Positions 7,559 to 18,772 of a DNA stretch of 64,000 nucleotides are shown one piece after another (position 1 is the stretch's first letter; every line of letters begins with the position of its first letter). Source of the DNA: Bacteriovoracaceae bacterium (GTDB lineage: Bacteria > Bdellovibrionota > Bacteriovoracia > Bacteriovoracales > Bacteriovoracaceae). Made by a program: the position numbers and the translations under genes. Where the stretch lies: contig JANJTC010000002.1 of assembly GCA_024711325.1 (NCBI GenBank), positions 310,001-374,000 of the forward strand, read 5' to 3'. The notes under the pieces were generated by a model that saw only the letters and a program-made list of their open reading frames with translations, searched no databases and had not been told where the DNA came from.

Positions 7559-10500
7559 ATGAGTAATTGGATTGATGAACTGGTTTCCCCTCAAACAAGA
7601 GAATGGGAGCACTTTTATCGAAATCGTTTTCAGCATGATAAGATTGTGCGTTCCACTCATGGAGTGAACTGTACAGGATCTTGTTCCTGGAATGTTTTCG
7701 TTAAAAATGGAATTGTAACCTGGGAATTACAGGCCCTTGATTATCCAAAGTTTAGTAAGGATGTTCCTCCTTATGAGCCAAGGGGATGTCAGAGGGGAAT
7801 TTCGTTTTCCTGGTATCTTTATAGTCCTATCCGAATTAAATATCCTTATGTCCGTGGTGCATTGGTAGATATCTGGCGCGAGGCCAAGAAGAAGTTTACC
7901 GATCCGGTTGAAGCTTTTGATTATATTCAAAATAATCCAGACCTTCGCAGTCGTTATCAAAGAGCGCGAGGTAAGGGTGGTTTTCGGCGTGCCAGCTGGG
8001 ATGAAGCACTAGAAATTGTAGCGGCTTCTTCTGTCAGAACGGCGAAAAAGTATGGGCCTGATAGAGTCGTTGGATTTTCACCCATTCCTGCCATGTCCAT
8101 GATCTCCTATGCGGCCGGCGGTAGATTCCTTCAATTATTCGGAGGAGTGAACTTATCCTTCTACGACTGGTACTGCGATCTTCCACCTGCTTCACCTGAA
8201 ATCTGGGGTGAGCAGACTGATGTGGCAGAATCGGCCGATTGGTTTCATTCTAAATTTGTCGCAATCATGGGTGCCAACCTCAATATGACGAGAACGCCAG
8301 ACGCTCACTTCATACCAGAGGCACGGATGAATGGAACTAAGGTTACGGTATTTTCGCCGGACTTTAGTCAGGTCTCTAAGATGGCCGATGAATGGGTTCC
8401 TGTCCATCAAGGCCAGGATGGTGCTTTCTGGATGTCAGTAAATCACGTCATCTTAAAAGAATTTCATCATGAGCATAAGACTCCCTACTTCCTTGAATAT
8501 CAGAAACAGTACACAGACAATCCATTCTTAATTGAAATTGAAAATAAAAATGGCGAATACTTTGCTGGTCGTTTTGTTCGAGCTGGTGATCTAGACCAAT
8601 ATGGTGATGAAGAAAATGGTGATTGGAAATTCCTGATGTGGGATGAGGCCACCAATTCTCCTAAAATGCCTATGGGTGCCATGGGACAAAGATGGCAGCA
8701 GAAAAAAGGTCAGTGGAACTTGCTATTAAAAGATGGCAAGGATGGCAGCGAAATTAAGCCCGCACTGACTTTAATTGATAATAACGATGAAGTTGTGAAT
8801 GTAGATGTTCATGATTTCGGGAATGAGCTTTCTTTCAAACGTGGCGTTCCTGTTAAAAAACTTAAAACCAAGAAAGGCGAAATTCTGGTTGCTACCGTCT
8901 ATGACATGATGATGGCCCAGTTTGGTGTTAATCGAAGTCTTAGTGGAGACTATCCGAAGAGTTATGATGATGAAAACCAATCATATACTCCGGCCTGGCA
9001 GGAAAAATTCACTGGGATTGATAAGGCAACTGTAATCAAGTTTGCCAGAGAATGGTGCTTAACTGCAGAAAAAACTCAAGGTAAGTGCTGTGTGATCATC
9101 GGAGCAGGTATCGATCACTGGTATCATAACAATCTTATCTACCGTGCGGCTATCAATGCGCTAATCTTTACAGGTTGCGTTGGTAAGAACGGCGGAGGTC
9201 TTAATCACTACGTAGGACAGGAAAAACTAGCGCCGGCAGCTCCTTGGGCCTCTATTGCCTTTGCCAAAGACTGGCAAGCGCCAAGCCGTCTGCAGAACGC
9301 GCCGTCTTGGCATTACATGCATTCTGACCAATGGAGATATGACAGTAATTATGAAAATTGTAACGTTAACCTTGGCAGACATAAAATGTCTCGTGGTCAC
9401 ACAGCCGACCTTAACGTACAGGCCGTAAAATCAGGCTGGCTCCCATTCTATCCTCAGTACAAAGAAAGTACTTTGAAAATTTGTGAAGAAGCCCAGAAGA
9501 AAGGTGCAAAAACCAACGAAGAAATTAAAAACTACGTTCTGGAGATGGTTAAAACTAAAAAATTAACCCATGCCATTGAAGACATTGATGCAGAGGAATC
9601 ATTCCCACGTCACTGGTTTATTTGGAGAGGTAATGCAATTGGAACAAGTTCTAAAGGGCATGAATTCTTTTTAAATCATTACCTGGGTACTCATACCAAT
9701 ATCGATGGTGAAGAAATCGCTAAAGATCTGGTTAAAGAAGTTAAATGGTATGAAGAAGCTCCGACTGGGAAAATGGACCTTGTTGTTGACATCAATTTCA
9801 GAATGGACACTTCGGCGCTTTATTCTGATATCGTTCTTCCAACTGCATCATGGTATGAAAAAACAGATTTGAATTCAACTGATATGCACACGTTCATCCA
9901 TCCGTTATCACCGGCGATTGCTCCTGTGTGGGAATCAAAAACTGACTGGGCGATTTTCAGAAATATTGCCGAGAAGGTTTCAGAATTATCAGAGAAACAT
10001 TTCCCACACCCATTTATGGATGTGGTGACCTTACCTTTGTCTCACGACTCTGCAGATGAAATTACTCAGAAGGACATCAAGGACTGGACTAAAGGCGAGT
10101 GCGAGGCCATCCCTGGTAAAACCATGTACAAGATCGTTCCCGTGGAACGTGACTATACCAAACTTTATAAAAAGTTCTGCTCACTCGGGCCGAATGTTGC
10201 TAAAGATGGAGTAGGTGCCCACGGTGTGAAGTATGAAGTTGCCGATTTCTATGAGGGCATGCTTAAAACTCACCCAACTTTTGAGGCCGATGGAGTTACT
10301 TATCCATCTCTCAAAGAAGATGTTGAAGTATGTAATGCTATCCTTCACCTGGCATCTGAAACTAACGGAGAACTAGCTTACCGTGCTTATAAAAACATGG
10401 AAGTAAAAGTAGGTCTTCCGCTTGCGGATTTGGCAGAAAAAAATCGTTCAGTAAGAATGCAGTTTTCAGACTTACAAGCAGCGCCCAAGCGTTATCACTC

Positions 10501-11176
10501 TTCGCCTATCTGGTCAGGTATCATTGAAGAAGGAAGAACTTATACTGCCTTCTCTTATAATATCGAGCGAATGGTTCCTTGGAGAACTTTAACTGGACGG
10601 CAGAGTTTGTATCTTGATCACGAAGGCTATATTGCTTTTGATGAACATCTTCCTACTTATAAACCATCGCCAAAACCGGATGCTTACGGAGATCTCAGAA
10701 AAACTAAAGCTGAACCAAACAGTATTAAACTCAATTATCTCACTCCTCATGGTAAGTGGCATATTCACTCCACTTACGGTGATACCCTTCGTATGTTGAC
10801 TTTATCCAGAGGTGCGGAACCTTTCTGGATGAATCCAAAAGACGCGGAAAAAATTGGAGTCAGAGATAATGACTGGGTTGAAGTTTATAACGACAACGGT
10901 GTGGTTTGTACCCGGGCCAACGTATCGATCCGAATTCCGCAAGGCATGTGTATTGTCTACCATGCCACCGAAAGAACTTATTCAGTTCCTAGGACACAAA
11001 TGCGGGGGAACAAGCGAGCGGGAATGAACAACTCCCTAACTAGGGTGCATCTGAAACCCAATCTCATGATGGGTGGATATGGACAGTTCAGTTACCACTT
11101 CAATTATTGGGGTCCGACCGGCGTAAACCGGGATACACACATTTTAGTCCGTAAGATGGACAAAGTTGATTGGTAG
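7559..11176 (+). CDS. narG: Respiratory nitrate reductase alpha subunit NarG
   Basis: This 1205-residue molybdoenzyme is the catalytic subunit that reduces nitrate to nitrite with two electrons from NarH. The N-terminal [4Fe-4S] site has the NarG-specific ligands His34, Cys38, Cys42 and Cys77. The [12 protein letters not shown] motif carries the aspartate that ligates molybdenum, and [13 protein letters not shown] follows as in classical NarG. The protein binds two molybdopterin guanine dinucleotides, supplied by the Moco operon at 21.9 kb. There is no twin-arginine signal, so the active site should face the cytoplasm, which makes nitrate import by the NarK proteins necessary. AGGAGA precedes the ATG. 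The gene overlaps none of its neighbours; narH starts 8 bases after its stop. Confidence 0.98.
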   Translation: MSNWIDELVSPQTREWEHFYRNRFQHDKIVRSTHGVNCTGSCSWNVFVKNGIVTWELQALDYPKFSKDVPPYEPRGCQRGISFSWYLYSPIRIKYPYVRGALVDIWREAKKKFTDPVEAFDYIQNNPDLRSRYQRARGKGGFRRASWDEALEIVAASSVRTAKKYGPDRVVGFSPIPAMSMISYAAGGRFLQLFGGVNLSFYDWYCDLPPASPEIWGEQTDVAESADWFHSKFVAIMGANLNMTRTPDAHFIPEARMNGTKVTVFSPDFSQVSKMADEWVPVHQGQDGAFWMSVNHVILKEFHHEHKTPYFLEYQKQYTDNPFLIEIENKNGEYFAGRFVRAGDLDQYGDEENGDWKFLMWDEATNSPKMPMGAMGQRWQQKKGQWNLLLKDGKDGSEIKPALTLIDNNDEVVNVDVHDFGNELSFKRGVPVKKLKTKKGEILVATVYDMMMAQFGVNRSLSGDYPKSYDDENQSYTPAWQEKFTGIDKATVIKFAREWCLTAEKTQGKCCVIIGAGIDHWYHNNLIYRAAINALIFTGCVGKNGGGLNHYVGQEKLAPAAPWASIAFAKDWQAPSRLQNAPSWHYMHSDQWRYDSNYENCNVNLGRHKMSRGHTADLNVQAVKSGWLPFYPQYKESTLKICEEAQKKGAKTNEEIKNYVLEMVKTKKLTHAIEDIDAEESFPRHWFIWRGNAIGTSSKGHEFFLNHYLGTHTNIDGEEIAKDLVKEVKWYEEAPTGKMDLVVDINFRMDTSALYSDIVLPTASWYEKTDLNSTDMHTFIHPLSPAIAPVWESKTDWAIFRNIAEKVSELSEKHFPHPFMDVVTLPLSHDSADEITQKDIKDWTKGECEAIPGKTMYKIVPVERDYTKLYKKFCSLGPNVAKDGVGAHGVKYEVADFYEGMLKTHPTFEADGVTYPSLKEDVEVCNAILHLASETNGELAYRAYKNMEVKVGLPLADLAEKNRSVRMQFSDLQAAPKRYHSSPIWSGIIEEGRTYTAFSYNIERMVPWRTLTGRQSLYLDHEGYIAFDEHLPTYKPSPKPDAYGDLRKTKAEPNSIKLNYLTPHGKWHIHSTYGDTLRMLTLSRGAEPFWMNPKDAEKIGVRDNDWVEVYNDNGVVCTRANVSIRIPQGMCIVYHATERTYSVPRTQMRGNKRAGMNNSLTRVHLKPNLMMGGYGQFSYHFNYWGPTGVNRDTHILVRKMDKVDW

Positions 11177-11184
11177 GAGAATAT

Positions 11185-12672
11185 ATGAAAGTTAGATCGC
11201 AAATATCGATGGTTTTTCACCTGGATAAATGTATCGGGTGTCATACCTGCTCAGTGGCCTGTAAAAATCTGTGGACTGACAGAAAAGGCGCTGAGTACAT
11301 GTGGTGGAATAACGTCGAAACTAAACCTGGTACCGGTTATCCCTTTAGATGGGAAGATCAAAAAGACTACAATGGTGGATGGATAAAGAAGGGAAGTAAG
11401 ATTGAGCTGAAAGGTTCATCTAAGCTTCAGGCCTTTAAAAATATTTTCCATAATCCTAATCTTCCAGTAATGGATGATTATTATGAGCCTTGGACTTATA
11501 AGTATGAAGACCTGATTAATTCTCCTGAGCAGGATACGCAACCGACTGCACGTCCAGTTTCTATGGTGACAGGAGAGTACATTGACATTAAAGGCGGACC
11601 TAACTGGGATGATGACCTTTCAGGTTCAGAAGAGTTCGCAAAGAACGATCCGAACCTGGATAGAATGACCGCCGAAGAAAAAGAAGGTCTCTTTAATTTA
11701 CAGCGAATGGTAATGATGTACCTTCCTCGTATCTGTAATCACTGTTTAAATCCATCTTGTCTTGCCTCTTGTCCTTCTGGGGCCATTTATAAGAGGGGAG
11801 AAGACGGAATTGTTCTGATCAATCAGGATGCTTGTCGTGGTTGGAGAATGTGTGTCAGTGCATGCCCTTATAAAAAGACTTTCTATAACTGGGAAACTGG
11901 TAAATCTGAAAAATGTATTCTCTGTTTCCCTCGCTTAGAGGTTGGAGAAGTTCCTGCTTGTATGCATTCCTGCGTGGGAAGAATCCGGTACCTTGGTGTA
12001 CTTCTTTATGATCAGGATCAGATTGAAAAAGTCGCCCATATGGAAGAGGGTCAGTTAATTGATGGGCAGATAAACGCTATATTGAATCCGTTTGACCCAG
12101 AAGTTATTAAGGCGGCCAAAGAGTCAGGTCTTGCTGATTCTATGATTGAAGCTGCTCAGAAATCACCAGTCTACAAATGGGTTAAGGAATGGAAGGTTGC
12201 ACTTCCACTTCATGCTGAATATCGAACCCTCCCGATGTTATTTTATGTTCCGCCTCTTTTGCCTATCATGGGGAATATTTCAGAGAATGGTTATGACAAC
12301 AGCAACCATACTTACTTTACCTCTATTGAGAAGAGCCGACTTCCTATTCAGTATCTAGCAAGCCTTTTTGGTTGCGGAGATGAAGGGAAAGTCAGAGATG
12401 TCTTGAAAAAGCTTATGGCGGTAAGAATTTTCCGTCGTGAGGAGTCAGTAGGAGATCAAAGTAAAGCTTGGGTCCAAAAGGCACTGAGTGAAGTTGGTCT
12501 GGATGAGAAAACTGCGAACGCAATCTTTAAACTAACCTCAATGTGTACTTTTGAAGAACGATTTGTCATTCCGCCATCACATCGTGAGATGGCCATTGAA
12601 ATGACTAAGATGGTTCTGGAAGCTAAAGGTGAAACAGGGTTTGGCACAAGTCAAAAACCGGAGAGGATTTAA
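11185..12672 (+). CDS. narH: Respiratory nitrate reductase beta subunit NarH
   Basis: NarH carries the electron-transfer chain between NarI and NarG. Of 495 residues, four cysteine clusters are visible: CIGCHTCSVAC near the N-terminus, CNHCLNPSCLASCPSG, CRGWRMCVSACP and CILCFPRLEVG with a later CMHSC. In the third cluster a tryptophan replaces a cysteine (GWRMC), the known NarH feature that yields a [3Fe-4S] centre; the others bind [4Fe-4S]. The ATG at 11185 is chosen because TAGGAGA lies just before it; an in-frame TTG at 11170 would overlap narG. Its TAA shares one base with the narJ ATG, so translation is probably coupled. Confidence 0.98.
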   Translation: MKVRSQISMVFHLDKCIGCHTCSVACKNLWTDRKGAEYMWWNNVETKPGTGYPFRWEDQKDYNGGWIKKGSKIELKGSSKLQAFKNIFHNPNLPVMDDYYEPWTYKYEDLINSPEQDTQPTARPVSMVTGEYIDIKGGPNWDDDLSGSEEFAKNDPNLDRMTAEEKEGLFNLQRMVMMYLPRICNHCLNPSCLASCPSGAIYKRGEDGIVLINQDACRGWRMCVSACPYKKTFYNWETGKSEKCILCFPRLEVGEVPACMHSCVGRIRYLGVLLYDQDQIEKVAHMEEGQLIDGQINAILNPFDPEVIKAAKESGLADSMIEAAQKSPVYKWVKEWKVALPLHAEYRTLPMLFYVPPLLPIMGNISENGYDNSNHTYFTSIEKSRLPIQYLASLFGCGDEGKVRDVLKKLMAVRIFRREESVGDQSKAWVQKALSEVGLDEKTANAIFKLTSMCTFEERFVIPPSHREMAIEMTKMVLEAKGETGFGTSQKPERI

Positions 12673-13226
12673 TGAAAGAAAATATTTATTCTCTTTTTGC
12701 ATCTGCTCTTTGTTATCCCGCCGCTTTTACCCGGGAGAATGCGCAGGAGCTTGAAGCCAAGTTAAATCTAGTGGATTCAAAGTATGCTGATCTTATCAGG
12801 CCCTATACACATTTTTTAAGCAATGAGACGCTAGAAAGTCTGGAAGAAGCCTATACTAATACTTTTGATATTCAGGCCGTATGCCCGTTGGAAATCGGTT
12901 ATACGCTTTTTGGTGAAGATTATAAGCGGGGCGAGTTTTTGGTCAGAATGTCAGAGTTGCATAAGGAATATCAAACTCCATTAGTAAGCTCTGAATTAGG
13001 AGATTATCTCCCTAATGTCCTTTTGCTTCTGGAAAGAATGCCTGAAGATCCATTCAAAAAAGATTTCATTGAAAAAATCTTGATGCCAGCAATGGATAAG
13101 ATGCTTAAAAACTTTGATGAGAAAAAAGATTCAAATCCGTTTTCTCTTCCTTTGAGGGCGATGAATGAAATGTTCGCTTCTTCTTACACATTAAACCCTA
13201 AGATATTAGAGGCACGTTATGAGTGA
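12672..13226 (+). CDS. narJ: Nitrate reductase assembly chaperone NarJ
   Basis: NarJ is a soluble chaperone that binds apo-NarG and allows molybdenum cofactor insertion and membrane docking; it is not part of the finished enzyme. The 184-residue, mostly helical product has the family's short N-terminal segment (LFASALCYP) and the central YTNTFDIQAVCPLEIGYTLF block that corresponds to the conserved Y-x-x-x-F-D region. It overlaps narH by one base and narI by eight, so the four nar genes are tightly coupled. Length is close to that of other NarJ proteins. Confidence 0.93.
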   Translation: MKENIYSLFASALCYPAAFTRENAQELEAKLNLVDSKYADLIRPYTHFLSNETLESLEEAYTNTFDIQAVCPLEIGYTLFGEDYKRGEFLVRMSELHKEYQTPLVSSELGDYLPNVLLLLERMPEDPFKKDFIEKILMPAMDKMLKNFDEKKDSNPFSLPLRAMNEMFASSYTLNPKILEARYE

Positions 13227-13914
13227 CCAATTACTCTTTTCAATTTTCCCGTATGTGGCCGTCATAGTCTCTGTTATTGTGACCATTGTCCGTTACCGTT
13301 ATCAAAAATTTAAGTTCTCATCTTTATCCTCTCAGTTCTTAGAAGGGAAGAATTTGTTCTGGGGATCAGTCCCTTGGCACATCGGTATTCTTGTCGTTCT
13401 CTTAGGACATTTCGTGGCATTCCTGATCCCACAACAAATTCTGGCATTTAATAGCGTCCCTGCCAGGCTGGTATTGTTAGAAGTTACAGGTCTCGCTATG
13501 GCACTACTCGCCCTGGTGGGTTTGGTTCTCTTAATTTATAGAAGACTAAATAATAAGAGGATACAAGCTGTTACCACAACCAGTGATTATGTTGTTCTGG
13601 TTGTATTACTAGTTCAGGTTATAAGTGGGATAATGATTGCTGTTGGGTATCGTTGGGGATCTAATTGGTTCGCTTCATCGATGGTGCCTTATCTGAGATC
13701 TCTTTTCTTGCTTAAACCAAATATTGGTTTTATTGCGAGCATGCCTTGGGTGGTTAAGATTCATATTCTTAATGCTTTTGTCTTTATCATGCTTATTCCG
13801 TTTACCCGCTTTGTTCACTTTTTGGTGGTTCCATTTCAATATGTAAACCGACCATGGCAGATTGTTCGATGGAACTGGGATCCATCCAAATCTCGAAAAT
13901 TGAAAGGTGAGTAG
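13219..13914 (+). CDS. narI: Nitrate reductase gamma subunit NarI
   Basis: NarI is the membrane diheme cytochrome b that oxidises quinol and passes electrons to NarH. The 231-residue product has five hydrophobic helices. Histidines able to ligate the two b hemes are present in HIGILVVLLGH (second helix) and in HILNAF and TRFVHF (last helix), matching the usual pairs. The gene begins inside narJ (ATG within GTTATGAGTGA) and ends 3 bases before the first ACIII gene, which has its own AGGTGAG sequence within the narI 3' end. This spacing implies that nar and act are transcribed together. Confidence 0.96.
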   Translation: MSDQLLFSIFPYVAVIVSVIVTIVRYRYQKFKFSSLSSQFLEGKNLFWGSVPWHIGILVVLLGHFVAFLIPQQILAFNSVPARLVLLEVTGLAMALLALVGLVLLIYRRLNNKRIQAVTTTSDYVVLVVLLVQVISGIMIAVGYRWGSNWFASSMVPYLRSLFLLKPNIGFIASMPWVVKIHILNAFVFIMLIPFTRFVHFLVVPFQYVNRPWQIVRWNWDPSKSRKLKGE

Positions 13915-13917
13915 GCC

Positions 13918-14463
13918 ATGAAAATTATCTTTTCCTTATTATTACTTGTTGGAATAGGCTTTGGAGCGACCGAATTAATTACCTTTAGTCGTTCACTTGA
14001 TTTTACGGAAAATTACGCTCCAGCACAGCCTGTGAAGTTTTCTCATAAAACCCACGCTGGTGATAACAAAATAGCTTGTGTCTATTGTCACTATTCTGCT
14101 GAACAAGGCCGTCATGCTGGTATTCCTCCTGTCGGCCTTTGTATGAATTGCCATACTCATGTGAAGAAAGATTCACCGGAAATTCAAAAAGTTGTTAAAG
14201 CACTGGACAGTGGAAAAAGTATCGAGTGGCAGAAAGTACATCATCTTCCTGACTTCGCTTATTTTAACCACAGTCAGCATGTTAACGTGGGGAAAGTTTC
14301 TTGTCAGGATTGTCATGGTCAAGTTCAAACTTTGGACGTCATGAAGCAGACAGGAAATCTTTCGATGGGATGGTGTATTGATTGTCATCGAACAAAAGAA
14401 ATAGCTCCGCCACAGGATCACAAATCCTTGTCCGGCGGTGACTGTGCTAAATGCCATTATTGA
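13918..14463 (+). CDS. actA: Alternative complex III pentaheme cytochrome subunit ActA
   Basis: ActA is the multiheme c subunit of alternative complex III, a quinol:cytochrome c (or direct oxidase) oxidoreductase unrelated to bc1. The 181-residue protein has an N-terminal membrane anchor (residues 3-18) and five heme sites: C54VYCH, C75MNCH, C129QDCH, C153IDCH and C176AKCH. Several other histidines (FSHKTH, FNHSQH) are placed to be the sixth ligands. Five hemes and this length fit ActA of characterised complexes, and the downstream genes complete the complex in canonical order. It follows narI by 3 bases, which is an unusual position. Confidence 0.9.
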   Translation: MKIIFSLLLLVGIGFGATELITFSRSLDFTENYAPAQPVKFSHKTHAGDNKIACVYCHYSAEQGRHAGIPPVGLCMNCHTHVKKDSPEIQKVVKALDSGKSIEWQKVHHLPDFAYFNHSQHVNVGKVSCQDCHGQVQTLDVMKQTGNLSMGWCIDCHRTKEIAPPQDHKSLSGGDCAKCHY

Positions 14464-14470
14464 GGAAAGT

Positions 14471-17395
14471 ATGGACAATAAAAAAAATGAAATGACTCTT
14501 GAGAATTACTGGCAAGACGTTGAAGATAAAGAATACGATGAGATAAACCTTAAGGAAGAATTTTCAGAAGGGACTTATCAAATAGGTCTTACTAAAAAAA
14601 GTCGCCGTGACTTTTTAAAGATCATGGGATTCAGCCTTTCTGTGCTCCCGATGGCCACATCCTGCAAGAAAATATCAGCTCAAAAAGCAATTCCTTATCT
14701 GCATAAGAGTGATCAAGTCACTCCAGGCGTTGCAAACTGGTATGCCACTACCAGTAGTTTGTGTCCTTCTCATTGTTCACTCTTGGTGAAAACGAGAGAA
14801 GGTCGACCAATTAAAATTGAAGGTAATCCTTTGTCTCCTGTATCTAAAGGTGGAACCTGTCCTGTTTGTCAGGCAAGTGTACTTTCCCTTTACGACTCTT
14901 CACGTTTCAAGGCGCCTAAGAAAAATGGGCAATACACAACCTTTGCAACGATTGATGAGGATATCAGGGCCTCTTTATTGAAATCAGTCTCTGATGGCAA
15001 ACGAACTGCTTTAATCTTAAGTGCCATTTATGGACCATCTTTGGCCAACGTCGTCAGCGATTTCAAAAATAGCCTTGGGAACGTCGATGTTATCATCTAC
15101 AACCCATTTGGTGATTCTGCACTTGTTCGTGCCAATGCAGAGACTTTTGGTAAAGAAGATATTTTTAATTATAATCTTGAAAAAGCGAAAGTGATCGTTG
15201 GGATTTCCTCTGATTTCCTTGCTACAGGTCTGGACCCGGTTAATCTGACCAAGCAGTACTCCAAACGAAAGGATTTATTCCTCGATAAAAATCTAATCCG
15301 TCATATTCAAGTAGAAAGTTTGATGACTTTGACTGGATCAAATGCTGACTCGCGGATTGTTATCTCCCATGATGATGAAAGTACGTTCATTAATAATCTT
15401 CTGTTTTACATTCAGAAGGCCACAGCAACGAACTTATTGCCAATTACGGCAATAACTTTTGACAAAAATCCGAAGGTTCAAACTGTTGCTTCAGAATTAC
15501 TGAAGGCCCAGGGTGAGTCCGTTGTCATCTCAGGTTCTGTTGATGTTTCTGATCAGGTTAAAGTTAATGCCATTAACTTTCTGTTGGGGAATATTAATAA
15601 AACGATTTCTCTTTCTAACCGTGAATTTACACGCCATGAAAATGATGCTGATTTTGTTAAATTCCTGTCGGATGCTGAGAATGGCCGGTACGCCAATGTC
15701 ATCTTTTATGACGTGAATCCTCATTATGATTATTTTAATCAATCAAAACTTGAAAGTGCCTTAAAGAAAATCGGGACAAAAATCTCGCTTGCTACGGCCC
15801 CAGATGAAACGACAGAACATTCAAATTATGTTGCTCCAGACCGTCATTATCTTGAAAAATGGGATGATTTTGAAATCGGCAAGGGGAAATTTGCTTTCTC
15901 TCAACCAGTGATCGAATCCCTATTCAATAATCGTGCCGCACAAGAAAGTCTTCTTGTCTGGGCCGGTAATAAGACTAACTACGAAGAATACATAAAGAAC
16001 CTTTGGCAAAACAAGCTTCTAAAACAATTTAATTATACTGGATTGTTTGGAACGTTTTGGAATAAGGCCATTCATGATGGCATTTATGTTTCGCAATCGA
16101 GCGCAGCTCTTACTCCGTCATTCAGTTTTTCAGGACAGCTCCAGAATAACAAAGCTGGTGATGGAACTCTTAAATTAAAAGTTTATGAGAAAATTGCCAT
16201 GAGAAAAGGCAAATTCGCCAATAATCCATGGTTACAGGAGATGCCCGATCCCATAACAAAAACGACCTGGGATAATTACTTGATGCTGTCTCCAAAGCTG
16301 GCAAAAGCTAAGAATATTACCACTGGTGACTTAATTCTTCTTAAGGCCCAGGGTCATGAGATCACGGTGCCAGCATTGGTGCAACCAGGTGTTCATGATG
16401 CTGTTGTTGGATTGGCCTTAGGTTATGGGCATACCGTTAGCGGAAAGGCAGGAAAAGGAGTGGGTGTAAATGCATTTCCATTCACCACCTTTGTGCGGGA
16501 TTCTTTTCAATCAGGAATCACTGTTGATTCGATTGAGAATACTGGAACTAAATATAAACTCGCTTTAACCCAGACTCACCATTCAATGGAAGGCCGGGAC
16601 ATTGTGAGAGAAACAACACTTGGGAAATATATCGTTGATCCGTCTGCAGGAAATCCAGGTGGAGTTAAGCTTGTTTCAATGTGGGGAGATCATAAGAAAG
16701 ATGGCCATCAATGGGCCATGATGATTGATCTGAACAAGTGTACCGGTTGCTCTGGTTGTGTCATTAGCTGTAACGCTGAAAATAATGTTCCTGTCGTAGG
16801 GAAAGAAGAAGTTTATAACAGACGTGAAATGCACTGGATGAGGCTTGATCGATACTACAAGGGTGAAGATGAAAATCCTGAAGTGGTTCATCAACCAATG
16901 TTATGTGCTCATTGCGATAATGCTCCTTGTGAAACGGTTTGCCCTGTACTCGCAACGGTTCAAAGCTCTGACGGTCTCAATCAACAAGTATATAACCGTT
17001 GTGTGGGGACTCGTTATTGCGCCAACAATTGTCCTTATAAAGTCCGACGATTTAACTGGTTTGATTACGCTCATGACGACAAACTGGAAAATATGGTTCT
17101 TAATCCGGACATTGCCGTCAGAACTCGTGGTGTGATGGAAAAATGTTCCATGTGTATTCAAAGAATACAGGAAGGGAAACTTCAGGCCAAGAAAGAAGGC
17201 CGTCCACTCAAAGACGGAGAAATTAAATTAGCATGCCAGCAAAGCTGTCCGGCCGACGCCATCGTCTTTGGTGATATCAATGATCCGGAGTCTGAAATCT
17301 CACTGAAGCTTAAAGACCCAAGATACTACCGGGTTCTGGAAGAGTTGGGAGTGGCCCCGAGAGTGGGTTATCTCACTAAGGTTAGGAACAAATAG
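14471..17395 (+). CDS. actB: Alternative complex III iron-sulfur/molybdopterin-like subunit ActB (fused)
   Basis: This 974-residue protein is the large peripheral subunit. A twin-arginine signal (SRRDFLKIMG, residues 44-53) follows an extended polar N-terminus, a form typical of ActB; a cysteine after the hydrophobic core (MATSC65) suggests a lipoprotein anchor. The central part is a degenerate molybdopterin-oxidoreductase-like domain; in characterised ACIII it lacks the cofactor. The C-terminal third is an NrfC-like ferredoxin domain with four cysteine sets: CTGCSGCVISC, CAHCDNAPCETVC, CVGTRYCANNC and CSMCIQ. These wire quinol oxidation to the c hemes. B1 and B2 domains are in one chain. ATG 14471 is preceded by GAGG; an in-frame GTG at 14438 lies in actA and is less likely. 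Confidence 0.93.
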   Translation: MDNKKNEMTLENYWQDVEDKEYDEINLKEEFSEGTYQIGLTKKSRRDFLKIMGFSLSVLPMATSCKKISAQKAIPYLHKSDQVTPGVANWYATTSSLCPSHCSLLVKTREGRPIKIEGNPLSPVSKGGTCPVCQASVLSLYDSSRFKAPKKNGQYTTFATIDEDIRASLLKSVSDGKRTALILSAIYGPSLANVVSDFKNSLGNVDVIIYNPFGDSALVRANAETFGKEDIFNYNLEKAKVIVGISSDFLATGLDPVNLTKQYSKRKDLFLDKNLIRHIQVESLMTLTGSNADSRIVISHDDESTFINNLLFYIQKATATNLLPITAITFDKNPKVQTVASELLKAQGESVVISGSVDVSDQVKVNAINFLLGNINKTISLSNREFTRHENDADFVKFLSDAENGRYANVIFYDVNPHYDYFNQSKLESALKKIGTKISLATAPDETTEHSNYVAPDRHYLEKWDDFEIGKGKFAFSQPVIESLFNNRAAQESLLVWAGNKTNYEEYIKNLWQNKLLKQFNYTGLFGTFWNKAIHDGIYVSQSSAALTPSFSFSGQLQNNKAGDGTLKLKVYEKIAMRKGKFANNPWLQEMPDPITKTTWDNYLMLSPKLAKAKNITTGDLILLKAQGHEITVPALVQPGVHDAVVGLALGYGHTVSGKAGKGVGVNAFPFTTFVRDSFQSGITVDSIENTGTKYKLALTQTHHSMEGRDIVRETTLGKYIVDPSAGNPGGVKLVSMWGDHKKDGHQWAMMIDLNKCTGCSGCVISCNAENNVPVVGKEEVYNRREMHWMRLDRYYKGEDENPEVVHQPMLCAHCDNAPCETVCPVLATVQSSDGLNQQVYNRCVGTRYCANNCPYKVRRFNWFDYAHDDKLENMVLNPDIAVRTRGVMEKCSMCIQRIQEGKLQAKKEGRPLKDGEIKLACQQSCPADAIVFGDINDPESEISLKLKDPRYYRVLEELGVAPRVGYLTKVRNK

Positions 17396-17404
17396 GATAA
17401 AAAT

Positions 17405-18772
17405 ATGAGTGAAGTCGTAAGTAAATTAAGAAAACCATTGGTGAGTAAAGACAGGACTTATACAGAAGTTTCGGATGATGTTTTATCCGTCATAGAGAAG
17501 CCGCCCGGCAATTTATGGAAAATATGTATTTCAATCTCTGCTTCATTGCTCCTGATGGGAATTATTGTTGTGGGTTATCAAGTTTCAACAGGCATTGGTA
17601 CCTGGGGTCTGAATAAAACAATTGGATGGTCCTGGGATATTACCAACTTTGTTTTCTGGGTTGGTATTGGTCACGCGGGAACACTAATTTCTGCCATCCT
17701 GTTACTATTTAGACAAAAATGGCGAACTTCTATTAACCGTGCGGCCGAAGCAATGACGATCATTGCTGTAATGTGCGCAGGAATTTATCCAATTATTCAC
17801 ATGGGTAGACCATGGCTGGCCCATTGGGTTTTTCCGTATCCTAACACCCGTAGCCTCTGGCTCAATTTCAGATCTCCACTTCTGTGGGACGTATTTGCAA
17901 TCAGTACCTATTTTAGTGTTTCAGCTGTTTTCTGGTATATCGGTCTTATTCCTGACCTGGCAAATATGCGGGATCGCGCTAAAACTCCTCTTAAAAAACG
18001 TATTCTAACTATTGTAAGTTTAGGATGGAGTGGCTCGCACCGTACATGGCACCGTTATGAAATGCTTTGCTTAATCTTAGCAGGTCTTGCAACACCGCTG
18101 GTTGTATCTGTACACACAATTGTTAGTATGGACTTTGCCACCTCGATTATACCGGGCTGGCACGCAACTATCTTTCCGCCATATTTCGTAGCAGGAGCTG
18201 TGTTCTCTGGTTTTGCCATGGTTCTCACACTACTTATTATTCTTCGAAAAGTGATGAACTTTGAACACTATATTACTCCCTCTCATATTGAGGCCATGTG
18301 TAAGGTTCTCCTTTGTACAGGAATGTTAGTAGGTCTCGCTTATGGAACAGAATTCTTTATTGCCTGGTATAGTGGGAATCAGTATGAACGATTTGTCTTT
18401 TTAAACCGTGCTTTTGGACCTTATGCCTGGGCTTACTGGACCATGGTCATTTGTAACGTTTTTATTCCTCAATTATTCTGGCTTAAGAGTGTAAGAAATA
18501 ACCTGGTGATTGTTTTCATTATTTCTATCTTCGTGAACATTGGCATGTGGTTTGAGCGCTTTGTGATTATTACCACTTCGCTTCACCGTGATTTCCTTCC
18601 CTCTAGTTGGGCCATGTTCTCTCCGACATGGGTTGAAATTTGCACTTTTATCGGAAGCTTTGGATTGTTCTTCACTTTATTCTTCCTCTTCGTGAGGTTT
18701 TTACCGGCCATTGCCATCGCAGAAGTTAAAACTGTTCTGAACTATGCTAAACACAAGGACCACCATGAATAA
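17405..18772 (+). CDS. actC: Alternative complex III quinol-binding membrane subunit ActC
   Basis: ActC is an NrfD/PsrC-like polytopic membrane protein. It is the probable main quinol-oxidising subunit and may take part in proton movement. The 455-residue product has about ten transmembrane helices, starting near residue 38 after a soluble N-terminal extension typical of ActC. The [18 protein letters not shown] helix and the IHMGRPW motif match ActC and related NrfD-type proteins. It lies 9 bases after actB. The last codons overlap the actD start. Confidence 0.93.
   Translation: MSEVVSKLRKPLVSKDRTYTEVSDDVLSVIEKPPGNLWKICISISASLLLMGIIVVGYQVSTGIGTWGLNKTIGWSWDITNFVFWVGIGHAGTLISAILLLFRQKWRTSINRAAEAMTIIAVMCAGIYPIIHMGRPWLAHWVFPYPNTRSLWLNFRSPLLWDVFAISTYFSVSAVFWYIGLIPDLANMRDRAKTPLKKRILTIVSLGWSGSHRTWHRYEMLCLILAGLATPLVVSVHTIVSMDFATSIIPGWHATIFPPYFVAGAVFSGFAMVLTLLIILRKVMNFEHYITPSHIEAMCKVLLCTGMLVGLAYGTEFFIAWYSGNQYERFVFLNRAFGPYAWAYWTMVICNVFIPQLFWLKSVRNNLVIVFIISIFVNIGMWFERFVIITTSLHRDFLPSSWAMFSPTWVEICTFIGSFGLFFTLFFLFVRFLPAIAIAEVKTVLNYAKHKDHHE

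Noticed and set aside
11170..11184. TTG start of narH at 11170
   Set aside because: The ATG at 11185 is directly preceded by a TAGGAGA sequence and gives the normal NarH N-terminus.
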